From the NCBI RefSeq assembly GCF_900119145.1, contig NZ_FPIY01000004.1, positions 1-64,000 of the forward strand: DNA of 64,000 nt, given 5' to 3'. Source of the DNA: Cellulophaga fucicola. Lineage in GTDB: Bacteria > Bacteroidota > Bacteroidia > Flavobacteriales > Flavobacteriaceae. Below are positions 9,023 to 17,356 of the stretch, one piece after another. The translations under genes were made by a program, and so were the position numbers. Within the stretch, counting starts at the first letter, position 1. Each line of letters starts with the position of its first letter. Under the pieces are notes generated by a model. The model saw only the letters and a program-made list of their open reading frames with translations, ran no database searches and was not told the origin of the DNA.

Positions 9023-9030
9023 TAACTTTG
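9023..9030 (+). promoter_or_regulatory. -7 promoter element of trxA
   Basis: TAACTTTG at 9023-9030 matches the Bacteroidota sigma-A -7 consensus TAnnTTTG and lies 22 bp before the trxA start. A GTTG about 25 bp upstream may be the -33 element, although the spacing is slightly long. Confidence 0.5.
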
Positions 9031-9052
9031 TATAATATTAAAAAATAAAATT

Positions 9053-9370
9053 ATGGCATTAGAAATAACAGACGCAACTTTTGACGAAGTTGTTTTAAAA
9101 AGTGACAAACCAGTTGTTGTAGATTTTTGGGCAGCTTGGTGTGGTCCATGTAGAATGGTTGGTCCTATTATTGACGAAGTTAGTTCTGAGTACGAAGGAA
9201 AAGCTATTGTTGGTAAAGTAGACGTAGATGCAAATCAAGAATTTGCTGCAAAATACGGTGTACGTAACATACCAACGGTATTAGTATTTAAAAATGGTGA
9301 AATGGTTAGCAGACAAGTTGGTGTTTCTCCAAAACAAGTTTACACAGACGCAATAGACGCTTTATTATAG
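9053..9370 (+). CDS. trxA: Thioredoxin
   Basis: This is a classical small thioredoxin of 105 residues that reduces protein disulfides in the cytoplasm. The active site WCGPC has Cys30 and Cys33. [11 protein letters not shown], the central [21 protein letters not shown] with the cis-Pro after Ile, and FKNGE all fit the family. There is no signal peptide. It appears monocistronic: a TAnnTTTG promoter lies upstream, and a strong hairpin terminator follows 19 bp after the stop. Confidence 0.96.
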   Translation: MALEITDATFDEVVLKSDKPVVVDFWAAWCGPCRMVGPIIDEVSSEYEGKAIVGKVDVDANQEFAAKYGVRNIPTVLVFKNGEMVSRQVGVSPKQVYTDAIDALL

Positions 9371-9388
9371 TCTAAAGCATACAATTAT

Positions 9389-9422
9389 AAAAAAGGGTTT
9401 GGCGTTTGTCAAACCCTTTTTT
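9389..9422 (+). terminator. Rho-independent terminator after trxA
   Basis: A-run plus GGGTTTG at 9395-9401 pairs with CAAACCC at 9410-9416, with an 8-nt loop and a six-T tail. The hairpin precedes the next gene's start by about 30 bp. Confidence 0.85.
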
Positions 9423-9450
9423 ATTTTTACTACTTATCTATCTTTCTTAT

Positions 9451-12015
9451 ATGAAAAAATATACGCTCCTTGTTTTACTAGCCTTAACCTTAGTTGGTTG
9501 TCCTCAAAAAAAAGAAAGGCCTACTACCCTACCTATAGAAAAAGGTATTTCTTTAAATCTTGCTAACTACAGAAAAGAACAAATTAAAGATTTACACTAT
9601 GCGTTAGATTTTTCTATTCCTAAAAACCTAGAAGACCCAATACCTACCACCTTAACAATTACGGCATACATTGCTGACTTACAATACGATCTTATTTTAG
9701 ATTTTAATGAAGACAAAGATCATTTAAAAACGCTTAGCGTAAATGGTGTAAACACACCAATTAACCATACCAACGAGCATTTAATTATAGATAGTAACGC
9801 ATTAATAATAGGAGAAAATAAAATTGATATTTCTTTTAATGCAGGCGAGTTATCACTTAACAGAAACAAAGAGTTTTTATATACGTTATTAGTGCCAGAT
9901 AGAGCTAGTACTTTGTTTCCTTGTTTAGATCAGCCTAATTTAAAAGCAACTTACGACTTAACCATTACAGCTCCTAAAGATTGGAAAGTACTTTGCGGTG
10001 GTACAGAAAAAGCAAAAATAGAAAAAGAAGAGTACACTACTCATACTTTTAATACTACAGATAAGATGAGTACCTACTTGTTTTCATTTGTTGCTGGTAA
10101 ATTTTCTGAAGAGATAAAAAATCCAGGTGCTTTTGATATGCGCTTTTTATACCGAGAAAACAATAAAGAAAAAATTGCAGAGAGTACAAATGAGATTTTT
10201 AACATTCACCAACAGTCTTTAGACTTCTTAATAGATTATACCGACTATAAATTTCCATTCCAAAAAATGGATTTTGCAAGTATTCCTCCTTTTCAATATG
10301 GCGGTATGGAACACGTAGGTGCCATACAGTATAGAGAATCGTCTTTATTTTTAGATAAGAATGCTACTCAGAATCAGAAATTATCTCGTGCTAAATTAAT
10401 AGCACATGAGACATCGCATATGTGGTTTGGAGACCTAGTTACTATGCAATGGTTTAATGATGTTTGGATGAAAGAAGTGTTTGCTAATTTTATGGCAGAT
10501 AAGATTATGAATCCTATTTTCCCAGATATAGATCATCAATTAAAATTTATGATGACGCACTACCCTAGTGCTTATTCAGAAGATCGCACCAAAGGCACTA
10601 ACCCAATTAGGCAAAATTTAGATAACCTAAAAAATGCAGGTTCTTTATATGGTAGAATCATTTATAACAAAGCACCTATAATGATGCAGCAATTAGAAGC
10701 TGTTTTAGGAAAAGATGCCTTTAAAGAAGGTATGCAAGAGTATATAAAAACTTATGCCGATGGTAATGCAGATTGGAACGATTTGGTTTCTATTTTAGAT
10801 AAAAAATCTGATGTAGACATAAAAAACTGGTCAGACGTTTGGGTAAACCAATCTGGTAGACCCGTATTTACGGGTAACCTTATGTCTTATGAAGACAAAA
10901 TAACCAGTTTTACACTTACACAAAAGTCAGAAGATGGTATACACAAAATATGGCCACAGACTTTTACCATACAGTTTGTATATAAGGACAGTATAAAAAC
11001 TCTAAATGTTGCCACTAATAGTGAAACTCTAGAGATTAAAGAAGCTGTAGGACTTGCCAAACCAGAGCAAATTATTTACAATGCCAATGGTTTTGGTTAT
11101 GGTGTTTTTCCGGTTGATGCAGCTAGTATTTCTAAAATAAAAGATATTAAAGATGATACTGCACGTGCTTACAGCTATATTAACTTGTACGAAGTATTTT
11201 TAAATAACAAAGTTCCTGCTTTAGATACCTATAACGTATTTTTAAACGGAATGGCTTCAGAAAAAAATGAACTTATTCTAGATTATGTTTCTAGTAGAAC
11301 TAGAGATTTATATTGGAGTTTTTTATCAGAAAAAAGCAAAAAAGAAATACAAACAACAACAGAAGGTACTTTGTTTGCTTTACTTAAAAGCAATACTCCG
11401 GCTTCATTTAAGAAAACTATATTTAATGTTTATAAATCTATAGTTAGGTCTCCTAAAGGAGTTGCTAATTTATATGCCATTTGGAACAAAGAGGTAAACA
11501 TACCTAAGCTATTTTTAAATGAGGATGATTATACTAGTATTGCTGCAGAACTAGCCATAAAACAATATGCAAAAGCTGCTGATGTTTTAAAAGAGCAAGA
11601 AACACGTATTACCAATCCAGATAAACTAGAAAGGTTTAAATGGTTGCAACCATCATTATCTAATACAACTACAGAAAGAGATGCTTTTATGGTTTCTTTA
11701 TTTGATGCTAAAAACAGAGAAAAAGAATCTTGGGTATTAGCAGCCTTAGGTTACATACACCATCCTTTACGCCAAAACGAAAGTAAAAAACACTTAAAGG
11801 AATGTTTAAATAAGTTAGAAGAAATACAACTAACAGGAGATATATTTTTTCCTAAAAATTGGTTAGCAAGTTCTATTGGCCAGTATACATCTAAAGATGC
11901 CTACCAAATACTTGAAGATTTTTTAGCTAAAAACCCTAACTTTAATCCTATTCTATTAAAAAAATTATTGCAAACCACAGATGATTTAGAAAAGGCGCAA
12001 ACCATAAAATTATAA
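9451..12015 (+). CDS. M1 family aminopeptidase, lipoprotein
   Basis: ATG 9451 gives an 854-residue protein with a lipoprotein signal (LLALTLVGC). An upstream in-frame ATG at 9406 lies inside the trxA terminator and is rejected. The M1 zinc site is complete: His319-Glu320-x2-His323 in HETSHMWFGD, with Glu342 as third ligand. The exopeptidase loop normally GxMEN reads GGMEH at residues 284-288, with His in place of the Asn. The N-terminal beta domain (from about 50 to 240) and the long helical C-terminal domain are both present. The protein is probably periplasmic or surface-anchored and involved in peptide use. Spacing of 4 bp suggests co-transcription with the DUF58 gene. Confidence 0.9.
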   Translation: MKKYTLLVLLALTLVGCPQKKERPTTLPIEKGISLNLANYRKEQIKDLHYALDFSIPKNLEDPIPTTLTITAYIADLQYDLILDFNEDKDHLKTLSVNGVNTPINHTNEHLIIDSNALIIGENKIDISFNAGELSLNRNKEFLYTLLVPDRASTLFPCLDQPNLKATYDLTITAPKDWKVLCGGTEKAKIEKEEYTTHTFNTTDKMSTYLFSFVAGKFSEEIKNPGAFDMRFLYRENNKEKIAESTNEIFNIHQQSLDFLIDYTDYKFPFQKMDFASIPPFQYGGMEHVGAIQYRESSLFLDKNATQNQKLSRAKLIAHETSHMWFGDLVTMQWFNDVWMKEVFANFMADKIMNPIFPDIDHQLKFMMTHYPSAYSEDRTKGTNPIRQNLDNLKNAGSLYGRIIYNKAPIMMQQLEAVLGKDAFKEGMQEYIKTYADGNADWNDLVSILDKKSDVDIKNWSDVWVNQSGRPVFTGNLMSYEDKITSFTLTQKSEDGIHKIWPQTFTIQFVYKDSIKTLNVATNSETLEIKEAVGLAKPEQIIYNANGFGYGVFPVDAASISKIKDIKDDTARAYSYINLYEVFLNNKVPALDTYNVFLNGMASEKNELILDYVSSRTRDLYWSFLSEKSKKEIQTTTEGTLFALLKSNTPASFKKTIFNVYKSIVRSPKGVANLYAIWNKEVNIPKLFLNEDDYTSIAAELAIKQYAKAADVLKEQETRITNPDKLERFKWLQPSLSNTTTERDAFMVSLFDAKNREKESWVLAALGYIHHPLRQNESKKHLKECLNKLEEIQLTGDIFFPKNWLASSIGQYTSKDAYQILEDFLAKNPNFNPILLKKLLQTTDDLEKAQTIKL

Positions 12016-12019
12016 ATTC

Positions 12020-12943
12020 ATGAACCTAAAGGACAATTTAAATGCGCAACCACTACTAAACTTAGAGCTTTTAGCCAAGCAAGTAGTAGAAGGGTTTATT
12101 AGCGGAATACATAAGAGTCCGTTTCATGGGTTTTCTGCCGAGTTTGCAGAGCATAAAATTTATAACAAAGGAGAAAGCACTAAACATATAGATTGGAAGC
12201 TTTTTGCAAAAACAGACAAACTGTATACTAAAAGGTACGAGGAAGAAACCAATTTAAGGTGCCATATGATCTTAGACAACTCGGCCTCTATGTATTATCC
12301 TGAAGTAAAAAAGCTAGACGTAAATAATTTAAATAAAATAGGATTTGGTGTATTAGCTATTGCTGGTTTAATGAATATTTTAAAAAAACAGAGAGATGCT
12401 GTTGGTTTAAGTATTTATTCTGATGCTTATAACTTTTATTCATCAGAAAAAAGTAGCGAACGCCACCACCAAATGTTATTAGCAAAGCTAAGTGAGGTTG
12501 CAACAGATACAAACCCAGCTAAAAAAACAGAAACCTATACCTATTTACATCAAATAGCCGAAAAAATGCACAAACGTAGTTTGGTGTTTCTATTTACAGA
12601 TATGTTTCAGACAGCAGAAGAGGATGAAAAATTGTTTGATGCGCTTCAACATTTAAAATATAATAAACACGAAGTTGTACTTTTTCATCTCTTAGATAAA
12701 GAAAAAGAACTTTTTTTTAATTTTGATGATGCACCCAAACGTTTTGTTGATGTAGAGACTAACCAACAAATAGATTTGTATGCCGATAACGTAAAAGAAG
12801 CTTACCAAAAAGAGTTAACTTCTTATCTATCAGACATCAAATTAAAGTGCGCGCAATACAAGATAAAATACGTGGCTGTAGATGTTGCCCAAAATTTTGC
12901 TTCAGTTTTTAATACTTATATGGTGGAGCGACAAAAATTTTAA
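12020..12943 (+). CDS. DUF58 domain protein (VWA-like fold)
   Basis: The 307-residue protein shows the DUF58 core at about residues 35-100, including EFAEHKIYNKGE and HIDWKLFAKTDKLYTKRYEEE. A von Willebrand A-type segment follows, with a metal-site-like DNSASM near residue 90 and FLFTDMF near 195. In many Bacteroidota such genes sit with MoxR ATPases and BatA/BatD-like proteins. Here no MoxR gene is adjacent, and the gene follows the M1 aminopeptidase with a 4-bp gap. The role is unknown; a chaperone or assembly function with MoxR partners encoded elsewhere is possible. Confidence 0.88.
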   Translation: MNLKDNLNAQPLLNLELLAKQVVEGFISGIHKSPFHGFSAEFAEHKIYNKGESTKHIDWKLFAKTDKLYTKRYEEETNLRCHMILDNSASMYYPEVKKLDVNNLNKIGFGVLAIAGLMNILKKQRDAVGLSIYSDAYNFYSSEKSSERHHQMLLAKLSEVATDTNPAKKTETYTYLHQIAEKMHKRSLVFLFTDMFQTAEEDEKLFDALQHLKYNKHEVVLFHLLDKEKELFFNFDDAPKRFVDVETNQQIDLYADNVKEAYQKELTSYLSDIKLKCAQYKIKYVAVDVAQNFASVFNTYMVERQKF

Positions 12944-12971
12944 AAAAAAATTAAAAATTCTTTCAAAATGT

Positions 12972-13002
12972 TTTGCAGAACCAAATAACCTCTGTATATT
13001 TG
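12972..13002 (+). promoter_or_regulatory. Promoter of the tRNA-Asp gene
   Basis: TTTG at 12972-12975 and TATATTTG at 12995-13002 are separated by 19 bp. This matches the Bacteroidota TTTG-N19-TAnnTTTG consensus and lies just ahead of the mature tRNA 5' end at 13020. Confidence 0.75.
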
Positions 13003-13019
13003 CAACCGCTAAACGCCAC

Positions 13020-13093
13020 GGTCTGGTAGTTCAGTTGGTTAGAATACCTGCCTGTCACGCAGGGGGTCGCGGGTTCGAGTCCCGTCCAGACCG
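13020..13093 (+). tRNA. tRNA-Asp (GTC)
   Basis: The acceptor arms GGTCTGG (13020-13026) and CCAGACC (13086-13092) pair perfectly, with discriminator G at 13093. The anticodon stem CCTGC/GCAGG encloses loop CTGTCAC with anticodon GTC at 13054-13056. The T arm has GGGTTCGAGTCCC. The CCA end is not encoded. It has its own promoter and terminator. Confidence 0.97.
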
Positions 13094-13094
13094 C

Positions 13095-13126
13095 AAAAAC
13101 CTTCAACATTTGTTGAAGGTTTTTTT
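13095..13126 (+). terminator. Rho-independent terminator after tRNA-Asp
   Basis: AAAAACCTTCAACA and TGTTGAAGGTTTTT pair around a TT loop and are followed by a T run. The hairpin starts 2 nt after the tRNA. Confidence 0.88.
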
Positions 13127-13254
13127 GGTTTTATACCTTTTGTAATCCTCTTTTCTTAATTAAGAACATAGCAATCATTTTTAGTTGTTGATTTTTATTT
13201 TTTATAAACCTCAACAAGAATAACATTTACAAATCACACTTTATTTTAATCAAT

Positions 13255-13262
13255 TATATTTG
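13255..13262 (+). promoter_or_regulatory. -7 element upstream of the DUF808 gene
   Basis: TATATTTG matches TAnnTTTG and lies 57 bp before the start codon. No clear -33 TTTG was found at the expected distance. Confidence 0.4.
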
Positions 13263-13319
13263 CGTTATAGTCAGTTTAAAGAAAAACTATAATTTTAGAC
13301 TTTTAAAACATACATATAT

Positions 13320-14207
13320 ATGGCTTCAGGTTTTTTTGCATTATTAGATGATATCGCAGCTCTTATGGACGACGTTGCTGTAATGAGTAAGGTTGCTGCT
13401 AAAAAGACAGCAGGCATACTAGGAGACGATTTAGCAGTAAACGCAGAGAAGGCATCAGGATTTATCTCTGACAGAGAATTACCAGTACTTTGGGCAATTA
13501 CTAAAGGATCTTTTTTAAATAAGCTTATTATACTACCCTTTGCATTTTTATTAAGTGCTTTTATTCCTGTTGCCGTAACAGTTATTCTTGTTTTAGGTGG
13601 TTTGTACTTGGCGTATGAAGGGGCAGAAAAAATATACGAGTTTGTATCTGGTCACAAACACGATACCTCTGAACTTTTAGATGATGATATTACTATTGAA
13701 GAACTTATGGTTCTTGAAAAGCAACGTATTAAATCTGCTATAGTTACAGATTTTATTTTATCTGTAGAAATTGTAATTATTGCATTAGGCACTGTTACCA
13801 GCGAACCTATTACAACCCAAATTATAGTTGTTACCGTAATTGCAATTATAGCTACTGTTGGGGTTTATGGTATTGTTGCTTTAATTGTTAGAATGGATGA
13901 ATTTGGTTTAAAACTAATTAACCTAAATGAACGTGACGATAGCTTTTCTGATAAAGTAGGAAACCTTTTAGTAAACGCATTACCTTGGGTTATTAAATTT
14001 TTAGCTGTTGTAGGTACACTTGCACTACTTTCTGTTGCTGGTGGTGTATTTGCACACAATATAGATTACCTACACCATTTAATAGAAGATATACCATTAC
14101 CAGGAATGCTAAAGGAGTTTCTTCTTGGTCTTGTTATTGGTCTTTTAACCATACCAATAATTGGTTTGCTTAAAAAGTTATTTGGCAAAAAGAAAGACAA
14201 ACACTAA
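13320..14207 (+). CDS. DUF808 family inner-membrane protein (YedI-like)
   Basis: The 295-residue protein starts ASGFFALLDDIAALMDDVA, the signature N-terminus of DUF808/YedI proteins. A helical region with KKTAGILGDDLAVNAEKASG follows, and then several transmembrane segments (about residues 65-100, 140-160, 165-190, 225-245 and 265-285). The C-terminus is lysine-rich. The function of the family is not established. It is a single gene with its own promoter-like element and a bidirectional terminator downstream. Confidence 0.9.
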   Translation: MASGFFALLDDIAALMDDVAVMSKVAAKKTAGILGDDLAVNAEKASGFISDRELPVLWAITKGSFLNKLIILPFAFLLSAFIPVAVTVILVLGGLYLAYEGAEKIYEFVSGHKHDTSELLDDDITIEELMVLEKQRIKSAIVTDFILSVEIVIIALGTVTSEPITTQIIVVTVIAIIATVGVYGIVALIVRMDEFGLKLINLNERDDSFSDKVGNLLVNALPWVIKFLAVVGTLALLSVAGGVFAHNIDYLHHLIEDIPLPGMLKEFLLGLVIGLLTIPIIGLLKKLFGKKKDKH

Positions 14208-14227
14208 AAACAGATTTATACAATAAC

Positions 14228-14257
14228 AAAAAAACCTTCATTTCTGAAGGTTTTTTT
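14228..14257. terminator. Bidirectional terminator between the DUF808 and XRE-cupin genes
   Basis: Seven A residues plus CCTTCA pair with TGAAGG plus seven T residues around a TTTC loop. Both strands end in T runs, so it can serve both convergent genes. Confidence 0.85.
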
Positions 14258-14276
14258 GTTTTACGACTTTAAAAAT

Positions 14277-14834
14277 TTAATGCAACAAGTATATTTTTAA
14301 CAATAATGCTGGTTCATTAAACTTATTAGAAATACCGTGAGCCACAGTACCATCAAAAAGCAATAAATCTCCCTTGTCTAGCGTAATTTCCTCGTTCTTT
14401 AATGTATATGTTGGCGAACCACTTAATACATAAACAAGTTCATTTGCATTGGTAGAAATTGGTTTTCTTGCTGCATTTGGCTGTACCGTAATAAGGTACA
14501 CACGTATACTCTCTCCTTTAGAAGTGTTAGACAGTAAATGAGTGTACTCTAATTGCTCAGAGTCTTCTCGTTCTTCTTTAACTCCGGCTCCATTCTTTAC
14601 AAGAATATAATCGCCATCTATACTAGAAGATAATTCTAACTCGGACAGCTCTATTTGTAGGGTTTGCATAATTTTTAGCAAAACCGGTAAAGACGGAGTT
14701 GTCCTAAGGTTCTCAATTTTAGAAATTAAACCTGCGCTTACACCTGTTCTTTTGGCGACTTGCTGCAAGGTCAAGTTTCTCTTTTGGCGAGCCAGTTTTA
14801 GCTGTCTGCCAATGTTAATCAAAATGTCATCCAT
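14277..14834 (-). CDS. XRE family regulator with C-terminal cupin domain
   Basis: The 185-residue protein has an N-terminal helix-turn-helix of the XRE/Cro type (about residues 8-62, including LTLQQVAKRTGVSAGLISKIE). A cupin fold covers about residues 105-182 (NELVYVLSGSPTYTLKN and LLFDGTVAHGISN). Regulators of this architecture sense small metabolites through the cupin and control transport or catabolic genes. It lies downstream of the molybdate-type ABC genes on the same strand after a 152-bp gap. CAAAAGTA at 14886-14893, the complement of TACTTTTG, suggests its own promoter. The ligand is unknown. Confidence 0.9.
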   Translation of the reverse strand: MDDILINIGRQLKLARQKRNLTLQQVAKRTGVSAGLISKIENLRTTPSLPVLLKIMQTLQIELSELELSSSIDGDYILVKNGAGVKEEREDSEQLEYTHLLSNTSKGESIRVYLITVQPNAARKPISTNANELVYVLSGSPTYTLKNEEITLDKGDLLLFDGTVAHGISNKFNEPALLLKIYLLH

Positions 14835-14986
14835 AAAAAATCATTGGTTAGTGTAATAGTATGACTATCTACAATTTATGAACTTCAAAAGTAAGGATTA
14901 TTTATTTATAGTATAAGGATTACAAGTATAGCTTTGCCTATGTAAGTCAAAAATATTAAGATTAAATAAAAATAACATCTATTAGC

Positions 14987-15601
14987 CTATAGATATAATA
15001 TACTACTGGACAATTCCTTAGCTTCTTCTTTAGAGTGAGATATGTGTAAAATAGCAATGTCTAAACTATTTTTTAACTTTTGTAACAATGTTATAATATC
15101 TGCTTTAGTAGCATCGTCTAAAGCACTTAAAGGTTCGTCCAAACACAAAACCTCTGGATAAAAGCTTAAAGCCCTCCCTAATGCAACACGTTGTTTTTCG
15201 CCACCACTTAGGTTGGCAACACTTCTTTTTAACAAATGATCTATTCCTAGTAAAAGAGCCAATTCTTGTACTCGATCTTTAATTTTAGTTTTAGACCACT
15301 TTCTTATCTTTAAGGCAAAACCTATGTTTTCTGCCACTGTCATTGTTACAAATAATGCCCCATCTTGCGGTACATAACCAATTTCTCTTTGCCCAGGAGT
15401 CATATGGGTAACATCTATTGTGTTTAATATTATTTGTCCGCTTTTAACTTTACGCAAGCCACAAATAGCTTCAAGAATAGTTGTTTTACCACTACCTGTT
15501 TTTCCCATAAGAACAACGTATTCTCCTTTATCAATCTTAAAATTAATATTAGAAACTATAAAATTTCCCTGTTCTATATGTAGATCTATACACTGTAACA
15601 T
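14987..15601 (-). CDS. modC: ABC transporter ATP-binding protein, molybdate/tungstate-type (short ModC)
   Basis: The 204-residue ATPase has the Walker A GKTGSGKTT (33-41), the signature LSGGEKQRVALGRAL and the Walker B LCLDEPLSALDD. It powers uptake by the permease and binding protein encoded just upstream (2-bp gap to modB). It lacks the C-terminal TOBE/MOP oxyanion-sensing domain that makes typical ModC about 350 residues long, so the trans-inhibition known for some ModC proteins is not expected. The oxyanion specificity (molybdate, tungstate or another) comes from context only. Confidence 0.85.
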   Translation of the reverse strand: MLQCIDLHIEQGNFIVSNINFKIDKGEYVVLMGKTGSGKTTILEAICGLRKVKSGQIILNTIDVTHMTPGQREIGYVPQDGALFVTMTVAENIGFALKIRKWSKTKIKDRVQELALLLGIDHLLKRSVANLSGGEKQRVALGRALSFYPEVLCLDEPLSALDDATKADIITLLQKLKNSLDIAILHISHSKEEAKELSSSILYL

Positions 15602-15603
15602 AG

Positions 15604-16449
15604 TTAAATTGTATTTTTTTTGGTTCCGTACAATCTAACCACCAACAACACTAAAAAGCCAGACGCTATCATTATTAAAGATACAGCTACTGCTGCTTCT
15701 ATATTACCTACAGACATTTCTAAAAATACCGTAGTAGGCAAAACTTCTGTTCGCATTCTAGTAGCTCCTGCAAAAATTAATATAGGTCCAAACTCTCCTA
15801 AAGCTCTTGCCCAAGCTAAAGAAGCAGCAGTTAAAATTCCGCTTTTTGCTTGTGGTAATAAGATATAGAAAAAGGATTGTTTCTCGTTACACCCCAACGT
15901 TAATGCAACCTGTTCTTGCCTGTTATTTATCTGAGAAAAAGTAACATACATTGTACGTACAGCAAAAGCACAAGCAACCATAAATTGTGCTAATACAACA
16001 CCATAAACTGTATATGTAACTCGTAAATGACTTTCTATAAATTGCCCTAACACTGTCTGAAAAAGCAATAACAAACTTAAACCTACAACTAATGGAGGCA
16101 GTATAATTGGAATATCTATAATAGCATCTATAATTTTTTTAAATCTAAAATTAAATCGCGCCATAAAATAGCCAATAGGTATTGCAACAACTACACTAAG
16201 TAACATTGTAATTGTACTACTAATTAAACTAAGTTTTATTGCATACTGAATTTCGGTGCTTGCTAAAGCTTTAAAAATATGTTTTGGAGTGGTGTAAAAT
16301 ACATCTGCCAATACCATTGCCAATATTAAAATAATATAGGTAGATGCTACTATCCCCATTACCAAGTAAAAAGGTAAATTAGATTTTACAGTATGCTTTT
16401 TTATATGTTTGTTTTCTTTTTTGATAGCAATTAACTTAGTATTACTCAA
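15604..16449 (-). CDS. modB: ABC transporter permease, molybdate/tungstate-type (ModB-like)
   Basis: The 281-residue membrane protein has about six transmembrane helices and the cytoplasmic coupling (EAA) loop EQVALTLGCNEKQSFFYILL, as in ModB/CysT-like permeases. The conserved ALGEFGPILIFAG and PTTVFLEM stretches fit the molybdate group. Its start overlaps the end of the binding-protein gene by 8 bp, and it is followed after 2 bp by the ATPase gene. The three genes therefore form one coupled operon for oxyanion import. Confidence 0.88.
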   Translation of the reverse strand: MSNTKLIAIKKENKHIKKHTVKSNLPFYLVMGIVASTYIILILAMVLADVFYTTPKHIFKALASTEIQYAIKLSLISSTITMLLSVVVAIPIGYFMARFNFRFKKIIDAIIDIPIILPPLVVGLSLLLLFQTVLGQFIESHLRVTYTVYGVVLAQFMVACAFAVRTMYVTFSQINNRQEQVALTLGCNEKQSFFYILLPQAKSGILTAASLAWARALGEFGPILIFAGATRMRTEVLPTTVFLEMSVGNIEAAVAVSLIMIASGFLVLLVVRLYGTKKNTI

Positions 16450-17209
16450 ACTCTGTATATCCTAACTTTTTAAATACGCTCTTGCTTTTTGGACTTTTCG
16501 CTAAATAATCCATAAATTTTGAAGCTTCATTTGGCTGCTTAGATGATTTTAAAACACCAACGGTTACGTTTTCTGTATACCTTTTAAAAAAATCGACCTC
16601 TACAGTATCTATTTCCTTGTATTGGTTTGCTGTAACATCCCAAATAACACCAACGTCTATCGTTTTTAATTTTAATGCATTTGCAACATCAGACACTGTA
16701 GGCATTTGTACATAAATACAATTTTTAACAATATCCCAATCTCCAGATGTTACTAACATACTTTTAGTTACCCTACCAATAGAAGCCGCATTAGGATTTG
16801 CAATACTAAACCTAATATCTTTAGCGCAAACATCTTTCAATTGTTTTATGTTTTTAGGATTACCACTTAAAACAGCTAACACAGGTGTAATTGGCGCCAA
16901 AGGTTTACTCTCTTTTATTAAGTTATATTTTATAGCATCATGCATATAACTAATATCTGCAGACAAATACAAATCTCCTTGTTTAGCAACTCTTATATTA
17001 GAAAGTAATGTTCCAGAGCCTCCATATTGCAAATCTATTTGCACACCTGTTTCTTTATAATAATCCTTAGTTACTTCTTCTAAAACTGGTTTTACAACGG
17101 CTGCACAATACAACAAAAGTGACTTTTGTTCTTGTTTGTTTTTACATCCTAATACCAAAAAAAGCAGAAGAACTACTAATGCAACTCTGTATTTGCGCAT
17201 AAACTCCAT
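16442..17209 (-). CDS. modA: Molybdate/tungstate-type ABC transporter substrate-binding lipoprotein (ModA-like)
   Basis: The 255-residue lipoprotein (LLFLVLGC signal) has the ModA fold markers: LLLYCAAVVKPVLEEV at the N-terminus, QYGGSGTLLSNI and DLYLSADISYM in the first lobe, and SIANPNAASIGR in the hinge region. In ModA proteins serine and backbone amides of such loops bind the oxyanion. It is first gene of the mod operon. Sulfate- or phosphate-binding relatives are less likely given these loops. Molybdate and tungstate cannot be told apart from sequence by eye. Confidence 0.87.
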   Translation of the reverse strand: MEFMRKYRVALVVLLLFLVLGCKNKQEQKSLLLYCAAVVKPVLEEVTKDYYKETGVQIDLQYGGSGTLLSNIRVAKQGDLYLSADISYMHDAIKYNLIKESKPLAPITPVLAVLSGNPKNIKQLKDVCAKDIRFSIANPNAASIGRVTKSMLVTSGDWDIVKNCIYVQMPTVSDVANALKLKTIDVGVIWDVTANQYKEIDTVEVDFFKRYTENVTVGVLKSSKQPNEASKFMDYLAKSPKSKSVFKKLGYTEFE

Positions 17210-17330
17210 CTTATTTATTTAAAAGCCTAAAGTAACTACTAAATTAAAAAGTTTTACTCCAAAACAATTGTATTTATAACTCTAATCTATTTTTTATTAA
17301 AATTGAGTATTAAAAACAAAAGTAACCGTC

Positions 17331-17338
17331 TATTTTTG
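17331..17338 (+). promoter_or_regulatory. -7 element upstream of hutG
   Basis: TATTTTTG fits TAnnTTTG and lies 19 bp before the hutG start. A TTG about 25 bp upstream is a weak -33 candidate. Confidence 0.4.
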
Positions 17339-17356
17339 TTTGTATAAAATTGAGTT

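Noticed and set aside
12882-13145. An 87-codon plus-strand frame across tRNA-Asp
   Set aside because: It overlaps the DUF58 gene end, the tRNA and its terminator, and has no protein family features.
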